The notes beneath the pieces are model-generated. The model was not told the origin of the DNA and did no database searches. It worked only from the letters and a program-made list of their open reading frames with translations. A program made the position numbers and the translations under genes. From Haliscomenobacter sp040403615 (GTDB lineage Bacteria; Bacteroidota; Bacteroidia; Chitinophagales; Saprospiraceae): a stretch of DNA of 64,000 bases. This document shows, piece after piece, positions 35,096-43,903 of the stretch (position 1 is the first letter of the stretch; every line of letters starts with the position of its first letter). Location of the stretch: assembly GCF_040403615.1 (NCBI RefSeq), contig NZ_JBBAKG010000034.1:3581-67580 (forward strand), in the 5' to 3' direction.

Positions 35096-36454
35096 ATGAA
35101 ATCTTTGAAGTACATTTTTTTGATGCTCAGCTTGCTGGTGGCAAGTTTTGCAGCACAAGCTCAAGAAAAAATCAGCGTCAAGTGCGTTGTTACGGGTTGC
35201 CAGGGTTCAATGGCCTTGTTTGCGTTCGACGGGATAACTTTCCGCGAGGTACAACGGGTTATGGCTACTAACGCCAATGAGTACACTTTCAGTCTACCCA
35301 AAAGTGAGCCGAAATTTTATTATGTCGGTTCGTTTGCCAATAACCAGCGCCCCATTTTGTTGGGTAGCGAAACCGGAGTGACCATAACCGGAGATTGTGG
35401 AAACATCCGCCAGACGCAAATTGCCAATTCAAAAATCAATCAGGATTATGATAAGGTAAAAGCCCGCATCAATGCCCACAACACCCAGCACGGCATGGCG
35501 CTGCGCAAATGGGCCTCCGCTCAGGGTGAAGCCGCCAAGAGTGCCGCCAATGCAGAATTGAAAGCTGTAGATGATAAAAAAGTAGCTTTTCTGGATTCTT
35601 TGAAAAAAGTCAGCCCGGTTTTTGGCCGCGTAGCTGCCATCAATACCTACGTTTCTTATCCCAACAACGCCAAAGGCTACCCTGGCGAACTGGAATATTT
35701 TGCCAATGAGTTTTTCCACTTTGTGGACTTCACAGATGCTGGCTACAACGGCATGCCCTGGGTGTATGAAAATTTCCGCTCTTACGCCCAAACCCTGGCC
35801 GGGGTAGGCTTACCACTGGATGAAGTCAAAATGTATCTCAACAACACGATGGGCAAGTTTCCTAGTGGCGGCGAAGCGCAACAGTTGGCTTTGGCGGGCA
35901 TCATGACTGGCCTCCAGGAGCGCAAGCACCCAGCCTATGCTGAGTACGCACAATCTTTTGTCAAAACGTTTGGCGCAAAAAATCCCCAGGCTGCGGCTTC
36001 AATTAAGGCAGAACTGGATCGCGCCATGCGCTTGATGGTAGGTGCCGTTGCCCCTGATTTTGCGCAGGCTACTCCTGATGGCAAAAACATCAAATTGAGC
36101 GATTTGCGTGGCAAATATGTGCTGATCGATTTCTGGGCAAGCTGGTGCGGCCCTTGTCGGCGCGAAAACCCCAATGTGGTAATGATGTACGACAAGTACA
36201 AAACCAAAGGATTCGAGATCCTGAGTGTAAGTCTGGATGATGCCAAAGAACGCTGGCTGAAGGCCATCCAAGATGATAAGTTGACCTGGAAACACGTCAG
36301 CGACTTGAAAGGCTGGTCAAATGAAGTAGCTCAAATGTACGAGGTGCAAGGCATCCCTAAAACTTTCCTGATTGACCCGCAGGGTAAAATCGTTGCCACT
36401 GATTTACGCGGCCCATCTTTGGAAGCGAAATTGGCAGAGGTTTTGAACCGCTAG
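35096..36454 (+). CDS. TlpA-like thioredoxin family lipid/periplasmic disulfide reductase with DUF4369
   Basis: 452 residues from the ATG at 35096; signal peptide ending AAQAQ. An N-terminal DUF4369 domain (about 25-120) is followed by a helical linker (about 130-300) and a thioredoxin fold (about 315-450). The redox motif is WASWCGPCRRENPN, with SLDDAKERW and the cis-proline in GIPKTFLIDPQGKIV. It is expected to reduce disulfides in the periplasm, in cytochrome maturation or general protein repair. Convergent with the M16 peptidase across a large hairpin. Confidence 0.9.
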   Translation: MKSLKYIFLMLSLLVASFAAQAQEKISVKCVVTGCQGSMALFAFDGITFREVQRVMATNANEYTFSLPKSEPKFYYVGSFANNQRPILLGSETGVTITGDCGNIRQTQIANSKINQDYDKVKARINAHNTQHGMALRKWASAQGEAAKSAANAELKAVDDKKVAFLDSLKKVSPVFGRVAAINTYVSYPNNAKGYPGELEYFANEFFHFVDFTDAGYNGMPWVYENFRSYAQTLAGVGLPLDEVKMYLNNTMGKFPSGGEAQQLALAGIMTGLQERKHPAYAEYAQSFVKTFGAKNPQAAASIKAELDRAMRLMVGAVAPDFAQATPDGKNIKLSDLRGKYVLIDFWASWCGPCRRENPNVVMMYDKYKTKGFEILSVSLDDAKERWLKAIQDDKLTWKHVSDLKGWSNEVAQMYEVQGIPKTFLIDPQGKIVATDLRGPSLEAKLAEVLNR

Positions 36455-36539
36455 AGTATTAAGGGTTGCGGACACTGAACCGGCGGTCACTGAGCGAAGT
36501 CGAAGTGCCGCCGGTTCAGTGTCCGCAACCCTTAATACT
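36455..36539. terminator. Large perfect hairpin between convergent genes
   Basis: Arms 36455-36486 and 36508-36539 are 32-bp perfect inverted copies (containing AGTATTAAGGGTTGCGGACA and complement), with a 21-bp loop containing CTGAGCGAAGTCGAAG. It begins at the TlpA stop codon region and ends at the M16 stop, so it ends both transcripts. The size and loop sequence suggest a dispersed repeat. Confidence 0.8.
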
Positions 36540-37844
36540 TTAATAATCATCATCATCATCGTCGTCATCGTCCATCCCACCTGAAAAGCCGGCCATTGCG
36601 GCGGCGCCAGGTATCGCCTTATAGTACAATTTGGTACAATTTTCTTTTCTGAACAATTGCTGGGCTACCCGATGCATGTCTTCGGCAGTGATTTGGGCGT
36701 AGAGTTCGGGTTCGCGGTTGATGAGATCTGCATCGCCCAATAACTCAAAGAAAGCCAGGTTCATCGCTTTGCCCAGGGCGCTCAATTCTGAAAAAACCAA
36801 AGCGCTTTCCGCACGGTTCTTACACTTTTGCAGTTCGTCTTCATCCAGGCGCTCATCGAGCAACAATTGTAGCTCTTCTAAAATGGCGGCTTCCGCGGTC
36901 TCCAGGCTTACGCCATCGGAAGGCCGACCTTCGATGATGAACAACCCTGGATCCAGGGTTCCGGTGATGTAGGCATCGATTTGAGAAAACAATTGTTTTT
37001 CCTTCAACAACCGCCGGTACAAGCGCGAAGAAGGGCCGTTGCTCAGGACATCCGACAACAAATCGGTAATGTAAAAATCAGGGTGCACCCGATCGCAGCA
37101 ATGAAAAGCAAGGTACAGGGCATCCAATGGAACATTGGTTTCCTGGATCTTTTCTTTCATGTGCAGTTGAGGCGACTCGCGGGAAATGTCGCGTGCAGGA
37201 ATGTCTCCAGCGGGAATATCTGCAAACCACTTTTTGGCCAGTTTTTTGACCTGACTCAATTTGACGTTGCCACATACGGCCAGTACCGCATTGTTGGGGC
37301 GGTAATGATGGAAGTAAAAATCCTGCACATCGTCCATCGTGGCACTCTCTACATGCTCCGGCACCAGCCCAATTACGGGCCAGCGGTAAGGGTGGGTTTC
37401 GTAAGCCATTTCAGAGAGGTGGTGCCACATGTCGCCATAGGGCTGGTTGAGGCAGGTCTCTTTGAATTCTTCTACGACCACTTTCCGTTGTACTTCGAGT
37501 ACTTGGGGGTCAAAATTGAGACTGAGCATGCGATCCGATTCCAACCAAAAGGCCACTTCCAGGTTTTGAGCTGGGAGTACCTCATAAAAATTGGTGAAAT
37601 CGTTGTTGGTGAACGCGTTATTGTCGCCGCCCGCCAATTGAAGCGGGTCGTCAAAGTCGGGAATATTGGCCGATCCCCCAAACATGAGGTGTTCGAAGAG
37701 GTGGGCAAATCCGGTTTTGTGGGGCTGCTCGTCGCGTGAGCCTACGTTGTACAATACATTGACTGCCGCCATTGGTGTACTGGGATCCTCATGTACCAAC
37801 ACCCGCAAACCATTGTCCAATACAAAACGGTGGTATGTAATCAC
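36540..37844 (-). CDS. M16 family (insulinase-like) peptidase
   Basis: 434-residue zinc peptidase with the inverted motif HLFEHLMFGGS (HxxEH) near residue 46 and the downstream glutamate in VVVEEFKETCLNQPYGD. RxxxxxDDVQDFYFHHYRPNNAVLAVCGNV follows, as in family members. No signal peptide is present. This is one M16 unit; family enzymes work as pairs, so a partner should be encoded elsewhere. The C-terminus is unusual: a glycine-rich stretch ending in a run of nine aspartates and a tyrosine. Confidence 0.9.
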   Translation of the reverse strand: MITYHRFVLDNGLRVLVHEDPSTPMAAVNVLYNVGSRDEQPHKTGFAHLFEHLMFGGSANIPDFDDPLQLAGGDNNAFTNNDFTNFYEVLPAQNLEVAFWLESDRMLSLNFDPQVLEVQRKVVVEEFKETCLNQPYGDMWHHLSEMAYETHPYRWPVIGLVPEHVESATMDDVQDFYFHHYRPNNAVLAVCGNVKLSQVKKLAKKWFADIPAGDIPARDISRESPQLHMKEKIQETNVPLDALYLAFHCCDRVHPDFYITDLLSDVLSNGPSSRLYRRLLKEKQLFSQIDAYITGTLDPGLFIIEGRPSDGVSLETAEAAILEELQLLLDERLDEDELQKCKNRAESALVFSELSALGKAMNLAFFELLGDADLINREPELYAQITAEDMHRVAQQLFRKENCTKLYYKAIPGAAAMAGFSGGMDDDDDDDDDY

Positions 37845-37867
37845 TGGTAAAAGTTGAAAAGTGGTGT

Positions 37868-37910
37868 ACCTCGGCTTTGCCCGGCAACCCGTGCTGTACG
37901 AAGCCGAGGT
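37868..37910. terminator. Hairpin between the coiled-coil gene and the M16 gene
   Basis: ACCTCGGCTT at 37868-37877 and AAGCCGAGGT at 37901-37910 are perfect inverted arms, and CGGGC..GCCCG-like pairing adds inside. It follows the stop at 37918 of the small coiled-coil gene. Confidence 0.55.
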
Positions 37911-37917
37911 GCTAAAA

Positions 37918-38190
37918 TTAAAACCAATCCTTAAAACGCTCTTTCAAGGCATTGATGCCGCTAATGGCTTTCTCTTTGAGTTCGCCAAACTCTTCGCTGG
38001 CTTCAGCACCCAATTCTTCAAGTTTTTCGCCCAAGTTGCTGGTTGCGCCTTTCAAGAATTCAATTTGCTCCTGGATTTCTTCTTTAGCTTCGGCAGCGGC
38101 GTCTTTGGCCATTTCTGTCAATTGAGCCAGTTTTTCCTGAGCTTTGTCTTTGGCAGCATTCAGCTGCTCTTTCAGTTGGTCCTTGTCCAT
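37918..38190 (-). CDS. Small coiled-coil protein
   Basis: 90 residues, rich in alanine, lysine and glutamate, with heptad-like repeats through most of its length (DQLKEQLNAAKDKAQEKLAQ, EAKEEIQEQIEFL). No signal or membrane segment. It recalls CsbD or LEA-like stress proteins in composition but has no recognised family motif. It has hairpins on its 3' side and seems to be monocistronic. Function unknown. Confidence 0.65.
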   Translation of the reverse strand: MDKDQLKEQLNAAKDKAQEKLAQLTEMAKDAAAEAKEEIQEQIEFLKGATSNLGEKLEELGAEASEEFGELKEKAISGINALKERFKDWF

Positions 38191-38390
38191 TGTGGTATTT
38201 TTGAGGTTAAAAATTCATTAGAGCGCAAATGACACGCTAAAGTACTTTTTTTCAAAGTCTTGTAAGTAACAGAATTGGATTTGGAAAAGTTGGTACTACG
38301 GTACAAACAAAAAAAGAAAGGCTCTTCGAATACAAATAAAATATTAATCTTTACTTTCCGGAGCTTTTTCAAAATTTAAAAACCAGATTC

Positions 38391-39752
38391 ATGCAAAATC
38401 GCAAATTTTTATTGACTGAACAAGAAATCCCAGAAAAGTGGTACAACATTGTGGCCGACATGCCGAACAAGCCGTTGCCACCTTTACATCCTGGCACCAG
38501 AGAACCAATCGGCCCGGAAGCATTGGCGCCGCTCTTCCCGATGGAGCTGATCAAACAAGAGGTTAGTGCTGAAAAATGGATCCAAATCCCGGATGCGGTT
38601 CGCGATATTTACACCCTATGGCGTCCAACCCCGCTTTACCGGGCTTATGCTTTGGAAAAAGCGCTGGATACCCCCGCCAAGATTTACTACAAATACGAAG
38701 GCGTGAGTCCTGCTGGCTCCCACAAGCCCAATACTGCGGTAGCACAAGCCTACTACAACAAGATGGAAGGCGTAAAGCGCATTACCACCGAGACTGGAGC
38801 TGGACAATGGGGCAGTGCCCTGTCTTTTGCCTGCCAACACTTTGGCATTGAGTGTGAAGTATACATGGTAAAGGTGAGCTACGATGGCAAGCCCTACCGC
38901 AAAATGATGATGAATACTTGGGGGGCCAAAGTATACTCCTCTCCTACCGACCATACCCAGGCTGGACGCCAGATTTTGGCACAAGATCCCAACTCACCAG
39001 GTAGTTTGGGCATCGCAATCTCTGAAGCAGTGGAACGGGCTGCGATGGACGAAAACACCAAATATGCCCTCGGTAGCGTACTCAATCACGTTTTGACGCA
39101 CCAAACCATCATTGGCCTGGAGGCGGTTGAGCAAATGAAAAAAGCCGGAGACATGCCCGATGTGGTGGTAGCTCCTTTTGGGGGCGGCTCCAATTTTGCA
39201 GGCATTGCCTTCCCTTTTCTGCGCATGAACCTGGAAGAGGGCAAAAACATCCGTTGCATTGCCAGCGAACCTTCTTCTTGCCCCAAATTGACCCGTGGCG
39301 TATTTCGTTACGACTTTGGGGATACCATCGGCATGACGCCCTTGCTGCCCATGTACACCTTGGGCCACAACTTCATACCTGCGCCGATTCACGCAGGTGG
39401 TTTGCGCTACCATGGTGCAGGAGTAATCGTGAGCCAATTGCTGAAAGACAAATTGATCGAAGCCCGCTCGCATGATCAGTTGGAATGTTTCGAAGCGGGC
39501 GTGCTTTTTGCCAAAACGGAGGGCATTATTCCTGCGCCAGAGGCAAATCATGCGCTGGCTACCGTATTCGCAGAAGCGCAAGCGGCCAAAGAAGAAGGCA
39601 AGTCGCGCACGATTCTGTTCAACCTCTGCGGTCATGGTCACTTCGACCTTCAGGCCTACGACGATTTCTTCAACAACCGCCTGGTGAAGCACGAGGTAAC
39701 AAATGCCGAGATTGCTGATTCGTTGGCGATGTTGGATACGCCGGTGATATAA
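38391..39752 (+). CDS. TrpB-like PLP-dependent enzyme (TrpB2)
   Basis: 453-residue member of the second tryptophan synthase beta group. It is longer than classical TrpB (about 400) with an N-terminal extension. The PLP lysine lies in GSHKPNTAVAQAYY, followed by TETGAGQWGSALS, the phosphate loop APFGGGSNFAG, and SEPSSCPKLTRG. The C-terminal NLCGHGHFDL replaces the usual TrpB serine motif. TrpB2 converts indole and serine to tryptophan alone; no trpA or other trp gene is near it. A strong terminator follows. Confidence 0.93.
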   Translation: MQNRKFLLTEQEIPEKWYNIVADMPNKPLPPLHPGTREPIGPEALAPLFPMELIKQEVSAEKWIQIPDAVRDIYTLWRPTPLYRAYALEKALDTPAKIYYKYEGVSPAGSHKPNTAVAQAYYNKMEGVKRITTETGAGQWGSALSFACQHFGIECEVYMVKVSYDGKPYRKMMMNTWGAKVYSSPTDHTQAGRQILAQDPNSPGSLGIAISEAVERAAMDENTKYALGSVLNHVLTHQTIIGLEAVEQMKKAGDMPDVVVAPFGGGSNFAGIAFPFLRMNLEEGKNIRCIASEPSSCPKLTRGVFRYDFGDTIGMTPLLPMYTLGHNFIPAPIHAGGLRYHGAGVIVSQLLKDKLIEARSHDQLECFEAGVLFAKTEGIIPAPEANHALATVFAEAQAAKEEGKSRTILFNLCGHGHFDLQAYDDFFNNRLVKHEVTNAEIADSLAMLDTPVI

Positions 39753-39771
39753 ATTTTTAGCTTGTACATCT

Positions 39772-39810
39772 TCCGCTCAATTGTCTGTTGGATGGTTGAG
39801 CGGATTTTTT
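39772..39810 (+). terminator. Rho-independent terminator after TrpB2
   Basis: TCCGCTCAAT and its complement ending in TTGAGCGGA enclose a short loop, followed directly by TTTTTT. Confidence 0.8.
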
Positions 39811-40005
39811 TGTGAAATTTGGGATTAAAAAATTATGGGCTAGAAACAGCTGGCTTTCTCGCAATCTATGACGTAAGAATTACATTGTCAAAAGCAGCAC
39901 TCTCCCTTCTCCATACGTTTCCCGATTGTCGAATTCATGACCAATTGAGCTTGACTATTGGCAGTCTGGAATAATCTTCGTAGCTTGGATAAATTTTTAT
40001 GGTCT

Positions 40006-40581
40006 ATGGAAATAGCATGGCCTGCCCACTATGAAGAAGACGACTTAATTCAGGCTTGTGTCCGGAATGAACGCTGGGCGCAACAAGCTTTGTATGAGGA
40101 GTACTACGGAAAAATGATGGGTATTTGTTTGCGTTACGCCAATGGAGAGGAAGATGCCCTGGACATATTGCACGAAGGCTTTATCAAGGTCTTTAAAAAT
40201 GTCAGCAAGTTCCAACTCGGCACATCCGTTACTGCCTGGATGCGTCGGATCATGGTCAATACAGCGATAGACTTTTACCGAAAGAGTATTCGTCGTCGAA
40301 CTGAAGACCTTGATCACGCTACGCAATTGAGCAACGACGATGCGGACGCAGTAAGTATGTGCAGCCAAAAGGAAATCCTGGAGGCCATTCAACAACTCAC
40401 TCCTGCATACCGCACCGTTTTCAACCTGTACATTTTGGAAGGCTATTCCCACCGGGAAATTGCCGAACTATTGAATATTACTGAAAGTACGTCCCGATCC
40501 AATTTGGTGAAGGCAAGGCTTAAACTGAAGGAGATATTGATGTCCCGCAACTACGATGAACATGGAGCAGCAGCAATTTGA
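40006..40581 (+). CDS. ECF-type RNA polymerase sigma factor
   Basis: 191 residues from the ATG at 40006; the frame runs 16 codons further only via TTG. Region 2 is ALYEEYYGKMMGICLRYANGEEDALDILHEGFIKVF with FQLGTSVTAWMRRIMVNTAIDFYR. Region 4 is LTPAYRTVFNLYILEGYSHREIAELLNITESTSRSNLVKARLKL. This is the Bacteroidota sigma class with a downstream membrane partner. The next gene overlaps by 26 bp and carries the likely anti-sigma module. Confidence 0.92.
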   Translation: MEIAWPAHYEEDDLIQACVRNERWAQQALYEEYYGKMMGICLRYANGEEDALDILHEGFIKVFKNVSKFQLGTSVTAWMRRIMVNTAIDFYRKSIRRRTEDLDHATQLSNDDADAVSMCSQKEILEAIQQLTPAYRTVFNLYILEGYSHREIAELLNITESTSRSNLVKARLKLKEILMSRNYDEHGAAAI

Positions 40582-42013
40582 CCGAGTCATACGCGAACAA
40601 CTGGAGAACCTGAATCCTGAGTTCCGTGCCGACCATTGGCAACGGATGCAGCAAGCAATTGCTTCCGATGAGGAATTGGAACCGCTCAACGCCGCAGAAA
40701 CTGCGTTTGATCGGGAAGTGTTTTTACAAATGCGCCATTTCAATGTAGGTGCAGTACCTCGTCATTGGGCAAAATTGCGCCAACGCATGGAAGAGGCGCT
40801 CTACCTGCGTAAGCTCATTTTGGGCTCCAAGTTTGGCGAAGCACTGGTTTTCACGCTGGTCTTGTTGCTTTTCTTCCAACTTCCGCTTTCCAATCCTGAA
40901 AACAAACCGCTGATTGCGCCACAACCGGCCAATTTGCCTACTCAGGCCATCGCTGAACGCGCTGCAACCAACTCAACCAATACGGTTTTACAACCGCGAC
41001 CAAGATACAATCCTCAAGCAATTCTGTCAAAATTGGCCTTCGATCAGAATGCGAATGAGCCAGCTTTTTCTTTCCTGGCTCCCGAAGTTGAAATTGTTTC
41101 ACATCTGAACAATTCTCCCTTGGCTACGCTGGAGGCAACGAACACCCCACAAATTCAAGGCAAAACACCGGAACTTGGCAATCAGGCACCCCTCGCTGAA
41201 GACCCAAAACACACCGAGGCCATGTCCAATTACTACGTATTTGGCAACCAACTGGCGCCTTTGGATCAGCAGCGTTCGCATGCCGTTCTGGAGCGTCGCT
41301 TGAGTATTTTTGAGGCCAACGCGCTCAAGCCTTTCCGCAAAAAAACCATCTTGAGTGCAGCCATGTTTGGTGGCCCGGATTACAACCGAATCATGACTCC
41401 GCCGAGTACCGAAAACCGTACCAAAGCATTTGATCGCTATGCCATGGGCTACAGTGGTGGAATTCTTTTTTCGGCTGAACGTGGGCGTTGGGAATTGGGA
41501 ACGGGGCTGATCTACGCAGCGAAGCCCTACAATCCTCGGCAGATTGTGAAATATCGAGGCAATCTCGATCAGGGTTATACCGCAACTTCATTCAATCAGG
41601 TTTCTCTTGACATCATCAATATTCCTTTTCACGCCCGTTATAACTTTTTCTTGCACAAGCGTACCCGTTTGTATGCAGTAATGGGTGCATCCTTGCAAAT
41701 TGCAGCGTCGGCTTCCTATTTTATCACCACTACATCTTCTCCTTCTACGCCACAAAAACCCGAAATGCGCAATATTCCATTTGACAATACGTCAGAAGGA
41801 ATTTTGGACGGCGGCTCGATCAAAGAAAATGGCTACGTGACCGGAAACCTCGGCTTGGGGATAGAGCATTTTATGTCTGATCGCTGGAGTTTGTTTATCC
41901 AACCTACTTACCAACATTCCTTAGGCCATTTTTCGGATGGATTTGGACCAAGTCACGACCGGATCAGTACGCTGTCTTTGTGGACGGGAATTCGGATCAG
42001 GATTCTCGAATAG
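40556..42013 (+). CDS. Anti-sigma-like membrane protein fused to an outer-membrane beta-barrel-like domain
   Basis: 485 residues with no signal peptide. An acidic helical cytoplasmic part (about 1-85) contains two LxxxxxxHWxxxxxxxxE-type repeats, RADHWQRMQQAIAS and VPRHWAKLRQRMEE. A single transmembrane helix follows (about 98-115), then a proline- and asparagine-rich spacer (about 118-260). The C-terminal part (about 265-485) is strand-rich with YAMGYSGGILFSAERGRWELGTGLIY and ends in an aromatic-poor strand, like porin-type barrels. It overlaps the sigma gene by 26 bp. It probably senses the envelope. The combination is unusual; both parts are called from pattern. Confidence 0.7.
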   Translation: MNMEQQQFDRVIREQLENLNPEFRADHWQRMQQAIASDEELEPLNAAETAFDREVFLQMRHFNVGAVPRHWAKLRQRMEEALYLRKLILGSKFGEALVFTLVLLLFFQLPLSNPENKPLIAPQPANLPTQAIAERAATNSTNTVLQPRPRYNPQAILSKLAFDQNANEPAFSFLAPEVEIVSHLNNSPLATLEATNTPQIQGKTPELGNQAPLAEDPKHTEAMSNYYVFGNQLAPLDQQRSHAVLERRLSIFEANALKPFRKKTILSAAMFGGPDYNRIMTPPSTENRTKAFDRYAMGYSGGILFSAERGRWELGTGLIYAAKPYNPRQIVKYRGNLDQGYTATSFNQVSLDIINIPFHARYNFFLHKRTRLYAVMGASLQIAASASYFITTTSSPSTPQKPEMRNIPFDNTSEGILDGGSIKENGYVTGNLGLGIEHFMSDRWSLFIQPTYQHSLGHFSDGFGPSHDRISTLSLWTGIRIRILE

Positions 42014-42806
42014 TAGTTGCCCATCTGCCAAGTGCAGTTGAACTGAGCAGGTCGTGATCCGTTTCAGAAATATTTGTCCATTGCAAATGAGGAATTTGTT
42101 GCGCCAAATGCGCAAAGGCCGCTGGTGGAATCACCGAATCCTGCTCACCTGTAATCAATTGAATGGGCAATTGAGGTTGTGTATTCAAGTTTTTAATCGC
42201 CTTGTCCAAAGTGGGAAATGTGGCAGCAGAAAGCCAAATGCCTGTCAATCTCTTTTGAGATGCCGCAGATTGTAGATGCAAACGCAAAAAACGGTAACTG
42301 AATGCATCCACGATGTTCCATTTGTTTAGAAATTTGGCAACTTTAAGGAGGCTTGCCGCAAATGCAAAAAGTTTCACTCCTTGTTTTTTGAACCACAGTG
42401 GGATTCGATCAAAAAAAGAATACCAGCCACGATAAGGCACATCTGGCGCCAACAAGATCAATCTTTTCCATCTGGGAACTTCCGTGGTAGCCAAAGCCAG
42501 GCACAGGCGTGCCCCAAAGCTAAAACCTATTGCGGTATAACGGGTTTGTTGTTTCAAAGCCAGGACTTGATCGATTGCTTGTACGAGGTCTTCAAGCGTA
42601 AAAACGGCTCTTTTCCAATCCGTTCCTCCATGCCAGGGGAGGTCAAATGCAAGCAAACAAGCATCGTCAGGTAAATAGGCAGACAAATTAGCATAGCTGC
42701 TTCCATCCCGTGCAAAACCATGGAAAGCGATCCACAAATGAGATCCAGTACCAAATTGATGGTATTGCAAATCGCCGCCAGGAAGATGAAGTACATGTTT
42801 TTGCAT
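41997..42806 (-). CDS. Alpha/beta hydrolase
   Basis: 269-residue alpha/beta hydrolase fold protein. The nucleophile elbow is AIGFSFGARL (serine near residue 95), the acid is in LITGEQDSVIPP, and the catalytic histidine in ISETDHDLLSS. An oxyanion-hole-like FHGFARDGSSY near residue 28 supports the call. A substrate cannot be deduced. Its 3' end overlaps the preceding plus-strand gene by 17 bp. Confidence 0.88.
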   Translation of the reverse strand: MQKHVLHLPGGDLQYHQFGTGSHLWIAFHGFARDGSSYANLSAYLPDDACLLAFDLPWHGGTDWKRAVFTLEDLVQAIDQVLALKQQTRYTAIGFSFGARLCLALATTEVPRWKRLILLAPDVPYRGWYSFFDRIPLWFKKQGVKLFAFAASLLKVAKFLNKWNIVDAFSYRFLRLHLQSAASQKRLTGIWLSAATFPTLDKAIKNLNTQPQLPIQLITGEQDSVIPPAAFAHLAQQIPHLQWTNISETDHDLLSSTALGRWATTIRES

Positions 42807-42880
42807 CCCCGAAAAATAGAACGCTTTTTCTGATTCTTAGGAACGGTTAAAAAAGAACGCTTTCCATCCCATTAAAAAGC

Positions 42881-43903
42881 TTACAATTCGCCGTTGTATT
42901 CCCGGTAAATGACCGCCAAGAGTACCTGCCCTACTGCCCTTAGCGTAAAACGGTCAATTTTATCAATGGTATCATCGGTGGTATGCCAATGATCAACGAA
43001 GCCGGATTGGCTTCCCAAAGGTTTGTTGATGATGTCGATCATTTTGATGCCCGCTATGGAGTTCACATAGGCGTGGTCATCGGTGATGCCTCCTACGCCT
43101 TCTTCCACAAAATATTGACCATAGCCCATGTCTTTGGCCAGCCCCCATACTTTTTGAAGTACCTCTGGAGCACGCTGATAAGAAATGTCATCAAAACCAA
43201 AACGAGCAGCAGAAGCCCCCACCATATCCAGCAGAATGCCGTATTCCGGGCGAATGTCTTTTTTGTAATGCAAGTTTTTTGACCAATGCTGTGACCCAAG
43301 GCACCAGGTATCCCCATTGGAATTGTAATCCCCAAAGTCTTCGGCGTCAAAAAACACGATGTCTACACCTATATCCACTGGATTGGCTTGCAACTGGCGT
43401 GCTACCTCCAGCAAAATGCCGACTCCGCTTGCGCCATCGTCGGCGCCCATCACGGGTTTTGTTTTGTCGGCCTTAGGTGATCCAGGCGCATCGGCTATTG
43501 GGCGCGAATCCCAGTGTGCGGCCAACAAAATGCGTCGGCTTAGATTGGGTTTGTACTGACCAATGATGTTGGTACTATTGAGCAACGTACCCGTATAAGC
43601 TTTGGCTTGAAAATTTTGCTCAATGACTTCCAGTCCATAACTTTTGAGTTCAGCGGAAAGCCAGTTTTTGCACGCTTCGTGGGCTGGAGAATTGGGGGTA
43701 CGGGGTCCAAATTCGGTTTGCTCCGCTACGAATGCAAAAGCAGAATCCCGATTGAAGGCAGGAATCTTTGCCGCTTCTACTGGTTTTTCGTCAACCACTG
43801 GTGTTTTAGGTTCATTTTTGCAAAAGGTAAACACCAGAGCCAGAGCACACAGCAGTACACCCATTACGGCCAACTTATTCTTCATCTTTTTCATTTTTGT
43901 CAT
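42881..43903 (-). CDS. M28 family zinc hydrolase lipoprotein (glutaminyl-peptide cyclotransferase-like)
   Basis: 340 residues, with ATG codons at 43903, 43894 and 43885; the last gives the neatest lipoprotein signal ending VFTFC. Metal ligands are seen in AAHWDSRPIAD (His), MGADDGASGVG (Asp), DAEDFGD (Glu/Asp), LLDMVG (Asp) and ITDDHAYV (His). The layout resembles QC-type enzymes of the M28 family, which cyclise N-terminal glutamine, or aminopeptidases. It overlaps rsmI by up to 29 bp on the same strand. Substrate not certain. Confidence 0.9.
   Translation of the reverse strand: MTKMKKMKNKLAVMGVLLCALALVFTFCKNEPKTPVVDEKPVEAAKIPAFNRDSAFAFVAEQTEFGPRTPNSPAHEACKNWLSAELKSYGLEVIEQNFQAKAYTGTLLNSTNIIGQYKPNLSRRILLAAHWDSRPIADAPGSPKADKTKPVMGADDGASGVGILLEVARQLQANPVDIGVDIVFFDAEDFGDYNSNGDTWCLGSQHWSKNLHYKKDIRPEYGILLDMVGASAARFGFDDISYQRAPEVLQKVWGLAKDMGYGQYFVEEGVGGITDDHAYVNSIAGIKMIDIINKPLGSQSGFVDHWHTTDDTIDKIDRFTLRAVGQVLLAVIYREYNGEL

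Noticed and set aside
38172..38372. 66-codon minus-strand frame upstream of the coiled-coil gene
   Set aside because: Low-complexity AT-rich leader region; no conserved feature and it overlaps the start of the coiled-coil gene.
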